From Brassica napus (lineage: Eukaryota > Streptophyta > Magnoliopsida > Brassicales > Brassicaceae): DNA of 64,000 bases. The stretch is from contig NC_063452.1 in NCBI RefSeq assembly GCF_020379485.1, forward strand, positions 56,069,338 to 56,133,337. The letters are read 5' to 3'. How positions within the stretch are numbered: the first letter of the stretch is position 1; each line of letters starts with the position of its first letter. The notes beneath the pieces were generated by a model. The model was not told where the DNA came from. It was given only the letters and a program-made list of their open reading frames with translations, and made no database searches. Made by a program: the position numbers and the translations under genes. Shown here in pieces: positions 46,844 through 57,900 of the stretch.

Positions 46844-48094
46844 TTATTATCCAACATATTGTTCTTCGAGTTAGAGATATACTTGTTCCTTGTAAATAGA
46901 GATTTTTTATTTCTCTTTCTTCTTGAAAGAGTCGTTCTAAAAGTTTTGAATGTAAATACCATTTTTTCAGTTATAGACACAGTCATGATTCATGTTAAAC
47001 TAATACATTATGGATCGATTAGTGGAAAGTAAATGACAACACCAATGAAGAACTAATTCAATTTATACTTAAGATGCTCTTGGATAGCAAATGAAGAGTT
47101 TGTTAATTTATTAAGCATCCTATTTAACAGGAAAGTTCAATCTGCTAGAAAGTTGTAGTACAAGAATCATGGAGAAATTAATATTTGTGCGGAATCTCTC
47201 AAATCTCACATCTTACGTATATAGCCCACAATCTGCTAGAAAGTCTTTCTTCTTCTGTTTCTTGTGTATTTCTCTGTTTCTCTTTTGTTAAACTGGCGCA
47301 AACAAAGATTTGACAAAACCGGCACTTTATCACAGCTTCTCCAATAGTCTTCTCATTAAAACTCTAAAGCTAAAGTTAGAATCAGTCATTCATCTCCAAG
47401 GAAGTGAATGCATTCTTAGCTTTCATTATTTAGTCCTTAAATTATGTTTTACTATTTATCAGTCTTACAACTCAAGTAACAATATTAGTCATTTGATCAA
47501 ATGTATCTTCTGTACTCTGTTTTCGCATTTATCTAGCAAAGCTCAAAGGCCGAAATATATTTTACTTAGAGTTGTCATATGCATAAGTTAAAGAATTTAC
47601 TTAACCAGCGATAGATACTTTGTTCTTATGTTCTGTTGTTAAGGAACAACATGTCCCACTTTTTGTTCTTATTAAATTCATTTCAACCATTAAGCTTAGA
47701 GAATAGGCCAGAGAGCCAACCACTTAATCATCAAAGATTCACAGAAACGGTGCAAGTTAAGTCATGTGGGCAAGTCTTATCTCAGAAACATTGAGAAGAC
47801 AAGCCCATGTGAATTGCATACGGAGAGTACTATCCAAGTGGACTGATTGCATAAATGATTTATTTCCAGATGCTAAAGACAGAACCATGTGATACTCTCT
47901 GTTCTAGTCTGTCCCAACGCTTCAAAGACCACAAGTTTCAAAGACTTTTCAAGACATTATATTCACTGGTCTTTCTATATATACAACTGATTCATTCTTT
48001 CTATCATCAACCAACAACAAAGCAATCCAATAGCTTTAATCTTTTCATACATCTCTTCAAAAGAATTCAAACTTTCAGAAAACATAAAATAGAA
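46844..48094. other. SAUR spacer
   Basis: 3' flank of the 46562 gene, then sequence related in inverted orientation to 38.3-39.1 kb and 41.9-42.6 kb, then the promoter of the 48095 gene (shared element 47911-47940, TATATATA 47976-47983). No gene. Confidence 0.55.
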
Positions 48095-48388
48095 ATGGCT
48101 TTGGTGAGAAGTCTATTGGGTGCAAAGAAGATTCTTGGCCGATCCGTCACAGCAGCTTCCACGAGCAAAACAACAGCCTCGGCAGCACCTAAAGGGTTTC
48201 TTGCAGTGTACGTAGGAGAGAGCCAGAAGAAGAGATATGTGGTGCCAATCTCATACTTGACCCAGCCTTCATTTCAAGCACTTCTAAGTAAATCTGAGGA
48301 AGAGTTTGGGTTTGATCATCCGATGGGTGGCTTAACGATCCCTTGTCCCGAAGATATCTTCATCAACGTAACGTCAAGGCTCCAATGA
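48095..48388 (+). CDS. SAUR: SAUR protein (SAUR19-24 type)
   Basis: Intronless, 97 aa. The start at [20 protein letters not shown] is chosen over the upstream open frame, which is promoter and leader. Linker [10 protein letters not shown], core [45 protein letters not shown]. It is the last SAUR of the cluster, about 300 bp from the plus-strand tRNA-Trp. Confidence 0.93.
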   Translation: MALVRSLLGAKKILGRSVTAASTSKTTASAAPKGFLAVYVGESQKKRYVVPISYLTQPSFQALLSKSEEEFGFDHPMGGLTIPCPEDIFINVTSRLQ

Positions 48389-48693
48389 TGACTATCCAAA
48401 TCTTTTCTTCTTCTTGAGTTAGCAATTTGTCTCCATTGAGTTAGCAATAGACTTATTCATTGTAAATCATTGTATATTATAGGACATTTTTTTCTCATCT
48501 TCCTCCTTTTTGAAAGAATTGTTGAGACTTGAGAGAATGAATACCATTTCTTATGAGTTATGACACAGGCACGATATCATGTCAAATAAGTTTTTGATCG
48601 ATTGTTAAAGAAAGGCCAGACAACAAGTGAGAAACCATATTCAAGTTTATTACATAATCGTCAACTAAGTATACTTGAGCCTAACTAGCATCC
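48389..48693. other. SAUR/tRNA spacer, inverted copy of 31841-32100
   Basis: 3' flank of the 48095 gene. Read on minus, it closely matches the stretch between the other tRNA-Trp and the truncated SAUR, including the run aaaaaggaggaagatgagaa and tttaacaatcgatc. Confidence 0.75.
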
Positions 48694-48765
48694 GGATCCG
48701 TGGCGCAATGGTAGCGCGTCTGACTCCAGATCAGAAGGTTGCGTGTTCGATTCACGTCGGGTTCA
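48694..48765 (+). tRNA. tRNA-Trp (anticodon CCA)
   Basis: 72 nt, identical to the minus-strand tRNA-Trp at 31769-31840: acceptor GGATCCG, A box TGGCGCAATGG, anticodon CCA in CTCCAGA, B box GTTCGATTC. Intronless. Confidence 0.96.
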
Positions 48766-49690
48766 AACTCCCGAACATTATCCGGAAACTTTTTTGGAAA
48801 GTTTTCAAAAATATTGAAAGTTAAGTAAACAATTTGTGCCTACACACAGAGAACCGGCCATGTTTCCTTATCGCCGGTTTGGTAGAGTACAAAACCCAGC
48901 TTTATAGAAGCCTTTCAAACGAAGAGAGATGAAGTACTTGACGTTTAATTATGTAAAAACTGTGTGAATCCCAAATGATCAATTCCTTGATTCGATAAAA
49001 GTATGGAAAAAAATTTTCCTCCGTAGATCATAATAGGGAATTTAATGAAATAAACCCTCAACTATTGGCTCATCCATATTTAAACCCTCAAGTATTTTTA
49101 TAATAAAAAATTCCTTAACTAAAATCGGTTACAAAAACAAACCCTCTGTCTTTGCAAACGTTTATAACCTAACGCTTTTACTTTTTAACCATTTAAATGA
49201 AATAAAACAATAAGACACATTTACTAAATCATAGAAACGAAGATTTTTATTATAAACTACACAAAGTTTTGGGGTTCATTAACTCACAACAAGAAGCCCT
49301 AAAATCATAAAATGTTGAACGATAGAGACAGAAATTGCTAGCCTGATCCGAATACCAGTGCACCGTATTCTGTTTCTTTTCCGTGGCCAATGATGATAAA
49401 GTAATCAAAAATGATGAGGAAATACAACCACCAAGAAACGAATTTGATTTTCTTTTTTTTTTTACGTTATGTGAGTTCAGTGGTCAAGATGTTCATATTA
49501 ACGAGTTTCACCACATTATGTATAAGTCCAAGTCTTTTATTTCCTTTCTTTACTGTGTCTAGAGTTTATTTGATCAAAAGGTTACATTTTTATCTTATAA
49601 GCATGACACACAAAATCAAAACATTGACATACATAATTTATTTATTTTTGATGCAGGACAAGTTTCTTTAGATTATATGTGAGTGGATAT

Positions 49691-49983
49691 TGGACTTCAG
49701 ATGGTTCATATATTGGTGATATAAGACGATGCAAAGTAGAGTTTGAAAATCCAAGTGTATCAATGCTAGTAGACATGGTTGTGAAAGAAGGCTAAACATA
49801 TTATAAATCATAATTTCCATATGCAGTAACTGTCAACAAGTTGGACACACAATACGTTCATGCAAGCGTGAAGCCGTGCCTAAACCACTTAAGAAACCTC
49901 GAGGAAGACCGCGTAAAAAACAGAAGGCTATAACTGAAGAAAATGTTATCACTGAGCCAACGCATTCTTCTATAGCTTCTTAG
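49691..49983 (+). pseudogene. MULE transposase remnants (N-terminal piece and zinc-knuckle C-terminus)
   Basis: 49691-49795 reads WTSDGSYIGDIRRCKVEFEN and ends at TAA, resembling a MuDR N-terminal segment. 49822-49983 reads CSNCQQVGHTIRSC, a CCHC zinc knuckle (CxxCxxxGHxxxxC), followed by the AT-hook-like KKPRGRPRKK and a stop. The catalytic DDE and SWIM regions that belong between are missing. The two pieces are 26 bp apart, which marks the deletion junction. The element cannot move on its own. Confidence 0.75.
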
Positions 49984-50062
49984 AAGATAGTTTTTTTTTT
50001 TGTTTTTCTTAGGTTGTGCATTTTATGAAATTAGTTTGTTTTGGTAAAACTATGGCCCTTTA

Positions 50063-51435
50063 CCATGCTCTGTTTTTTTTTTTGGTAAAAATATTAAGAT
50101 ATTGTTACCAAGGTTTTTCGTTTTTGACAGAATTACAGAGACGACAAGAAACGGAGAACAGAAATAAAAACCTAAACACAACCACAATCTAACTATAACG
50201 AGGCAGACATAACAACCACAACCGAAACTCCGAGACTCGACCTAGTCCGCACCAACAGCTTGCCGCAAAAGGATGAGCCAAGTTCAACCGAGAGTCGAGA
50301 TCCCGGTAATTTTGGCCTCCCCGGTGATCCGTTCTTAAACGTAATGGCCCAACCGAAAACAGCTCGCCGAGGGCTTCAAAGCACCCGCCTGCAAGAATAT
50401 ACAGCCACAGAGAAAGCCTAGCACCCGCAACAACCAAATCGAGCATTTATTAAGCCCGGAGACGACCTACACAAGATGCCGTTCCGAGTAAACCAGGGCC
50501 GCAAACCCCGTACTCCCTACCCCGAGCCCGACCTGCACACAATTGTCACACAACACCACCACAAGAGCTCAAACAAACCTCTGTGATGTTGGGATGTGAG
50601 CGAAGACCGAGCGTTGAGTGAGGCGGCCAAAGACACGAGGGCCACCAAACGCCCGTTGTTGCCGAGAACCGACGGACTGAAATTGGTGCTGCTGCAACCG
50701 AGACCACAGAATAGAGACCGCGAAGAGAAGAACAGAAGGTGAGGAAGCCTTGCGAGCGGCCACCAAAGCAGCATAGACGACCGCCTTTTAAACCGCTGAC
50801 AATACTTACGCGAGATGGCCACAGACCTCGAGCACCAACCCGCATGCGTGCTCCAGATCACAAACTCGCCGCCATGGTAATGAGACCCACCAGCACACAC
50901 CTCGACTAAGGAGAGAAGCAATCTGAATCGACGAACCGACGAGAACCACCCATCCGAGCCAAATGACCCTCTAGACCAGAAGCGGCGAACCACCACAGAT
51001 CCAAAAGAAGACCCACCGTTCCTCGCCTCGCGGACCGAGAATGCATGACGAGATTGGAGGAGAAAATCAATCTCACACAAACCCCAAAAAGTCGACTGCA
51101 ACTCCCACCTGCCTTTTGACCTCCTCGCCGTAGATCCAGAGAGAGTTGATTGACCGTCGGAAACGACGCTCCTCTGCAGCGGAGCAGATCTCCGACCTCA
51201 AACCCTAATCCAGGATGACGAGCATATCGGAGGAGAGCAGGACAGGCGGAGCGGCAGCTTGACAAGAAGGAGAAACCAGAACGGAGGGGCCTCCGGTCGC
51301 TGGTACGCGCCACCACGCGCCGTCCGGGCCGGAGGAAGCAGAGCCTTAGAAGTCGCCTTTTGTTGGAGATAAGGTGGAGAGAGAGAGTCGGGGAAATTAA
51401 AAGATCTTTTGGTGGGATCCCATGCTCTGTTTTTT
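50063..51435 (-). mobile_element. GC-rich non-LTR retroposon nested in the MULE
   Basis: A 1.34-kb insertion (50079-51419) lies between perfect 16-bp direct repeats CCATGCTCTGTTTTTT (50063-50078 and 51420-51435). On minus it ends ...TTTTTACC followed by an A-run, as LINE-type transcripts do. It is much richer in GC than the surrounding MULE. Several overlapping minus-strand frames of 85-194 codons are open (50517-51101, 50906-51316), but none shows reverse transcriptase or another known domain, so it is probably non-autonomous. A Sadhu-like or LINE-derived retroposon is possible; I cannot confirm the family. Confidence 0.7.
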
Positions 51436-51897
51436 GGTAAAATAAAGTGCTTTGTTTTTATGATAAAGTTTTATTTTGATATATATTGCTAGCAACCAAA
51501 CATCGTGCGATTTTAATAGAAAAACTTGCTGTTTTTGTGCTAATATAACGCCTCGATTTCTTTTATTGAAATGGTATAAAGAGAAAAACATGTTACGTTA
51601 TAAACGTTTGCGAAGACGAAGACGGAAGGTTAGTTTTTGTAACAGAGTTTAGTTAAGGAATTCTTTTATTATAAAAATACTTGTGGGTTTAATTGAGGGT
51701 TTATTTCATTAAATTCCCATCATAATATAAAACAGATTCACTTGCTTTTATTATATAGATGATGATATTTTTGTAATGTTTACAAAGAGAACGAGTTCTC
51801 TCGTCTCTTCTTGTTCTTGCTTGACAAATAAAACTAGAGTTACAAACCTTTCTTGAGTAGTTCACTGCATACAATATCCAAATATATATGTAGATAA

Positions 51898-54173
51898 TCA
51901 CTGAGATTTCTGAGCTAGCTTAGATGAATGAATCCATGAATCAAGCGTCTTGATAGCTTTCCCTGACGACTGTACTTCACGTGCCAAAGCTACTCCTTCA
52001 CCTAGCGTTTTAACTCGGTTGCTAACCAAAAGAGCCGCAGCTGCGTTTAGGATCTACAAACAAGATTTTGGAAACAAAAAAAAAAAATAGATTAACTAAT
52101 TGCAGAAGTTCACGAGACTGAGAGTTTTCAGAGAGCAACCAAACAAAAACATACCAATGAATCAGCTATTGCTCCAGTTTCCCCTGAAAGCACACGTCTT
52201 AACACATCCGCGTTGTAGTCTGGACCTCCACCACGCAAATCCTCAATTGTACACCGAGGAATACCAAAGTCCACTGTCAAAAGGAAATAACCTTTAAATT
52301 TAAACCAACTCTCCATCATTCATTCATTCACCAAGCTGCAACTGCAATATTCATTACAGAAATGGGGTAACAAAACTAGAATTGAAAGAGGAACTTTACA
52401 TGGGTCAAATGAGAATTCTTCAATCTTTTCTGGGGTCACATCATAAACTAGCCCTCCTCCTGTTTACATTAAACGATAATGGTTAGCAATCATTGGACAA
52501 TGAAAGTCAACGGTTGTAGGAAGAGAGAATTTTAATTTACCTAACGGACTCATTTCGTCTAGGCCATATGAATGAACAACCAATGCTCTTTTCATACCAA
52601 ACCGTTGCAGTGCCTTTGCCATCTTCAGAACCTATAAACCACAATAGAATCTGATTAGTATAAGTCTTTTTGTTGTTGTTGATGAACAACAGCTGATTCA
52701 GAGGTGAGAATGTGTACCAGGTTTTTGTGGTATACACCAACGACGGCATAAGAGACTCTAGCAGGATTAAGCATAGGTCCCAGTACGTTAAAAACAGTTT
52801 TGATTTTAAGCTTTTTACGGACAGGACCAACGATCTTCATAGCTGGATGGTACATTGGTGACATCATGAAAGCGATCCCTGATTCTTCGACACATCTCTT
52901 AATCCCTTCTGGTCCCAAGTCAATCACCACTCCTAGTGCCTCTAATACATCAGCACTTCCACAAGCAGAAGAGCTCGAACGATTCCCTTGCTGCATAAAA
53001 AACAGATGAGCTCATTTACCATCTAAGCACATTTTGGCGTTTTTCTAAAGGATGTTCTCAGTCATTTATATACCTTTGCTACTTTTGCACCGCAAGCTGC
53101 AGCAAGTATTGAAGATCCAGTTGATATGTTGACTGTGTTAGCTCCATCACCACCTGTTCCTACTATGTCCACGGCATCAACTAATCCATCCACTTTTCTC
53201 GCATGCTTCATCATTCCCCTAGCCAACCCCACAATCTAACCCAACACAGGATCATTCTACTCAGTGAAGTTTTTGTTTATATATGATTATGTATACGTTT
53301 TCATGTGCCTATACAGGCTTGGTATTATACTTACTTCTTCGTATGTCTCTCCTTTAGCTCTCAGGAGAACCAGAAAGGCACTGATCAGTGCCTCATTAGC
53401 CTCGTTGAGCAAAAACTCGAGAGATGATTCAGTCTCGGATTCAGATAGATCAACCCGATCAATCAAAGACTCAATCAACTGCGGAGTACAACAGAGCAAA
53501 CATGTGATGAGGAGATAGTAATCTAATGATCTAAATCTCTGTCTTCAAAAGTCATTGCAAGCTCAACAAAACTATAATTCTTTTAAACTTATAAATTAAC
53601 ACACTTTCACTCAAAGTCCATAAAAGACATCAACTTTTTTTAATACAAATAAATGAAATTTGAAGAACATTTAGGCACCAATAAAGTTTAGTCAGAGCAT
53701 GAAGCAAGTTAATTAATCCAAGTCGGAAGAAAGGAAATCCAGATAGTTAACTAGTAGATTTTTTACCCAACACCCTAAATTGTTATCAATAATCGAAATG
53801 AAAAACTCACCTGTTTGAAAGATTTGACTGAAGAAGCGGTGGCATTTTCACAAGCACTTGGCAGAGCTTCAGGTGCAGCTCTGAAAACGAGATTCCGAGG
53901 GTAACTGTAACAATTCACATTCGAAATCAAATCAATGACCACTAATCAGATCAACTCTAAGCAGACTTACATGCGACTGGAAGACGGAAAGGAAGATTTC
54001 GCATTCCCGCGATTTGAGGACACAGCTCCGATCGACCAGTATCCTCTCCGAGTCAACGCCGTATAAGTTTTAACACCGGTCAGGTTGATTCTTCTGCAGT
54101 CACCCGCGGAGTTGAAGGAAGTCAGGATCCTTGAAGGATTGATGCCGGAAACAATGGAGGTCGCTGACGCCAT
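51898..54173 (-). CDS. TRP1: Anthranilate phosphoribosyltransferase, chloroplast
   Basis: Nine exons on minus: 54173-53971, 53904-53811, 53478-53335, 53235-53074, 52990-52718, 52631-52541, 52459-52400, 52273-52155 and 52053-51898, giving 433 aa with every intron GT/AG and in phase. It joins anthranilate to phosphoribosyl pyrophosphate, the second step of tryptophan synthesis, in plastids. Residues 1 to about 75 are a Ser/Arg-rich transit peptide ([19 protein letters not shown]). The enzyme core shows the PRPP-binding loop [18 protein letters not shown], the helix [14 protein letters not shown], the motif [11 protein letters not shown] and the C-terminal [17 protein letters not shown]. It is slightly shorter than Arabidopsis TRP1/PAT1. 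Neighbouring MCTP in the same orientation matches Arabidopsis order. Confidence 0.94.
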
Positions 54174-54993
54174 GAGTACCGATCGATTGTCCTAGAGAGC
54201 TGTCACGGGTGTTTCCTCTAATGGGCTAAAAGCCTAAAGCTATATCGCCTTTCAAACCCACCTGATAATCTTATTCTACTTCTATTACAAGCAGTAGGCT
54301 CCGAATCGTGACTGCGGTTTGAGTGGTATGGGATCAGCGGTTCAACTGCGGTGCGATTTTAACGGTTATAAAAATGTATAGATATATAGTATATATAGAA
54401 ATTTTTGTTAGTGTTAACTGCGGGACGGGGCGAGACGATAGTTACCATTCGAAGCCTATATAGAAAGCCATTGCATGTGCCGCTCAGATTCTTCCTTACC
54501 AGATTTATTTTTTTTGAACAGAGAAATATAAAATATTAATAATTAGATTTGGATGTAAAAGGTTCTAACCAATCGGTTTCGAGAGCTTAACAAAATTATT
54601 AGTAAGTTCTTAATAAATTAACTTTCTTCAAAAACTAAGAGTTGGTATATGCTGACTATTGAAAATTAGATGACAAAAATGCAGTTGGTGAGCTCGTGTT
54701 GTTGATAAACATGTCCACCAACAACATTTTCCTTCATCACAGTTTTGTTTTATTTCCTCACGTTTATCACACACCTCTAAAAGTAGGTTTGTAATTTACC
54801 GATAAAATCTTTTGTAAACGCATGTTTTGATTACAAGGAACTTAATATAATTCAACTAGTAGGCCTATAATGTCACAAGAAGGCCCAATAAGCTTAAACA
54901 ACCCAAACTATATACAATCTGCGCCCACAAAAATACCCACTAGTATTCAAATGATTCAAAACCATATTTTACCGAACCCGCGCTTTTATTCCA
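54174..54993. other. Intergenic between TRP1 and MCTP
   Basis: About 820 bp: TRP1 promoter/leader and MCTP 3' flank. A C/G-poor stretch carries a short gcgggacggggcgagacg patch at 54420-54437. No gene. Confidence 0.6.
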
Positions 54994-57900
54994 TCACATG
55001 AGCCGATCAGATAACGAAGGTAGTCGCCTGAAAAAGTTTATCATCGGAGAAGGTTTCCTATCACGGAATATCGGATGCCGGAAGTAATAAAACCCCGACG
55101 CCATCGCCACCATCTTAGTCGGCACCAGATACAGCACCAACGCCACCACAAAACACAGCCCCACGAATATACCCGTCGCTCTTGGATCCCTCCACGTCAC
55201 CAAAGCCTGCATCTTCTCCCCCTGCGCTGCCACCTCACCAAGAATCGTCTGAACTCGAGCTCCTGCTCGCAGCTTATCGTACCTCGACCGGACCATCTCC
55301 GGCGGCCGGTTACTCGGGACAACGTCAAACTCTTCATCCAGCTCCTCTCTATCGGCTGCATCAGCCAGGGAGAGTCTTGGATCGAAGTGAGGGAGACCAG
55401 CGCGTGACCTGAACCTGTAGTTCCACGCACCGATTACGAACAAGTAAAAAGCTATTGTCGGAACGATGAGATCCGGGAACCAAATCAGCATCACGACGAG
55501 CGCGTGAACGAGAAGAGTCGCCGTCGGATTCCTCCAGAAACGCGTGTCGTCCACCCACCGCACCACGTCGATCATTCCGGCGACGACGTTGACAATGCGG
55601 AGCCAGTTTGCTCGGACTTTACGCATGCTGAACGTGTGTGAATCGGCGTCGAGCATGTACCGTACAATCTCAGGCCTTAGAGGCGGCTCAGATCGTGACA
55701 AGTGTACGGCCAGTATCTTCACGGCGGTGTTTCTCAGCATGTCTTCCTGAAACAGAGTCAACGGTTTGATGTGGTGCATCAAAGGCAACAGTGGTTGGGT
55801 GTACACGTGTAAGAAATCCAGCGGTGGAGCTGATCTCACAAATCTAACGGCCAATTCTATCTCCCCTAGTTTTTTAACGCCTCCGTTAACTAACATCAGC
55901 AAGGGATACGTATTTCTATACGCTTTACCCGTCTCCAAGGTAGATATACGTAAACGGACTTTTCCTATACGAAGATCCTGACGCGTGGCTTCTTTCCCAC
56001 CGTCGATCTCGTATACTCCCCAGCTATCGAAGACTCCTATTGTCAGGACCGTACACGGATCGTATACTTTCCACGTGTACTGCTCGTTCCATTTCGGATC
56101 TAGTGAATCCGATACGGTTCGGGTACGGACCCATTTGGAACCGTATTTCGCCACCGTGTACGCGTCCGTCGATCCTTTTCCGTTTACCGTTTTCATCGGC
56201 AGCAGATTCTTGCAACCGATCACACCAAGCTCAACGATCCCAACCGCCGGTTTCCAAAGCTGCCTCGCCGTCGGTCGGTAATCGCTACACACGTGAGCCG
56301 CCTCGTCCATCACGTGATATCCACCGTCGAAGCAGAGTCTCAGGTGTACTCTAGATCTGTTCCCTCTCTTCTCGTCGTTTGGATCCTCGAAACCGAACCA
56401 TCTTGACGCAACCAAACGCTCGTCGACGCGCCTCTCGATTGCGGTGAGCGGTACGCGTGCCATCCCCACGGTGACAGGTCCTTTCGATGTTCGATACTCT
56501 AATGTGAAAACCAGCTGATCAGCGAAAGGCTCAGCGGCTACGAAGAGTAGATCTTCGTTCCATGACGGCGCTCCGTTACGAGTGACGGCGGGTTTGGTTT
56601 TCTGCACTTGGAAACCTAACTGAGCTTTCAGTTGAAACGACGCTTCTTTAAACGCCGTTAACTGAGGCAGTAATAGATCTTGAGCGTCCATCACAGTGGC
56701 GCGAAGATACCACAGCTTCGGCGACATGTAGACTTTCGCACGTGCGGTCACGTTTCCGGCTGTATCAGTCTTCCACGCGTCGGGGAATGACTCGTCAGCT
56801 TGAGTTCCCGTCCACGTGGCGAGCATCAGATCACCGTGGTGAGCTCCGCCTCCTTCGAGACGGTACCACTGCGGCGCTAACGGACTATCCGGCGGGTCTC
56901 GGAGCGGAATCTCCGAAACGTCGAAGCAGATTCCGCCGAGGAAGTGTGTACCGCCGGTTCCCTCCCACACGGAGATCTCGAGAATCGGAGAGGAAGACGT
57001 GTCCGGCGAGTCGCGGAGGAAGGCGAAGGTTTGGTCCCACTCGAACGTTGAGGTTTTTCTCGCCGGTTTTGATTCGATCGTTGTGCCGGAGAGTGAGATC
57101 TTTGTGATCGGACTCCCGGAGGTTGGTAGCGACCGAGCTTTCACGACGCGTACGAAGACGTAATGCATTTTCTCGACTAGATCAAACGTGGACCGTTCGA
57201 TCGTTGATACGTCGGAGATCTCTGAAGTGTAACTCGCGGTTTCGGACATGCTTCTCGGAAGTGGTTGCGGGCCTCCGGTTTTGGTTTTGGGTATTGAACC
57301 GGAGACTGATCTTGAAATGGTAACTCCCGGTAACGGTGATCGCGGCGCCGAAACCCAGCTCTCCGCGTCGCTTGTTTCGAGCAGAATATCTTCACTTTCC
57401 GGTTGATTCTGTGGTGGCTCTTCCGCCGGTAATTTCGGGCCGTCTGACACTGCTTCAGGTGGCAGATTTGGTTCCGTCACCGGTGGTTCTTCTCCACCAA
57501 CCGTAGCATTTTCCTGTGACGGTGGTGAGGCATCCTCGTTAGGCTTGGGACCTTCAGCTGGCGGATTCTCCGGCGGTGGTGGCGGTTCGGCGGTTTCTTT
57601 CACTTCAGCAGGGCCATCTTTTGTCTCTGGTGGTGGTTTAGACTCGTCTGGACCTTCCGGCTTAACCTCCTCTTCCTTCTCCTCCACCACCGGTTCAAGA
57701 GGAGCTACAGCCGGTTTAGAAGCAGGAGGAGCCGCCTCGTCGGCGTAATAGATTCGAATCCCAATCTCACCTTGGACAAGATTAAACAAACTCTTCTTCT
57801 CCAAAGGAAAGTATATCAAAGCCTCTTCACCTTTCGCAACGAACTGATCCGACCCGAGTCGGATCCTACCGAGAAAGTTGTTCCTCCGAGTGGGTCCAAA

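Larger units (their letters stand above)
49027..51727. mobile_element. Non-autonomous MULE with 9-bp target duplication
   Basis: The element is 49036-51718 (2,683 bp, including a nested insertion). It is flanked by the perfect 9-bp direct repeat ATCATAATA (49027-49035 and 51719-51727). Its terminal inverted repeats are about 130 bp, start GGGAATTTAATGAAATAAAC and run to the cgtttataac stretch, with modest divergence. Long terminal repeats and a 9-bp duplication define Mutator-like elements. Inside are two pieces of a transposase gene (49691-49795 and 49822-49983), so it is an internal deletion derivative. Confidence 0.92.

Noticed and set aside
50189..51316. GC-rich minus frames considered as a captured host gene in a Pack-MULE
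   Set aside because: The segment is bounded by its own 16-bp direct repeats and an A-tail, which indicates separate retroposition into the MULE rather than capture. A host-transcript origin stays open.
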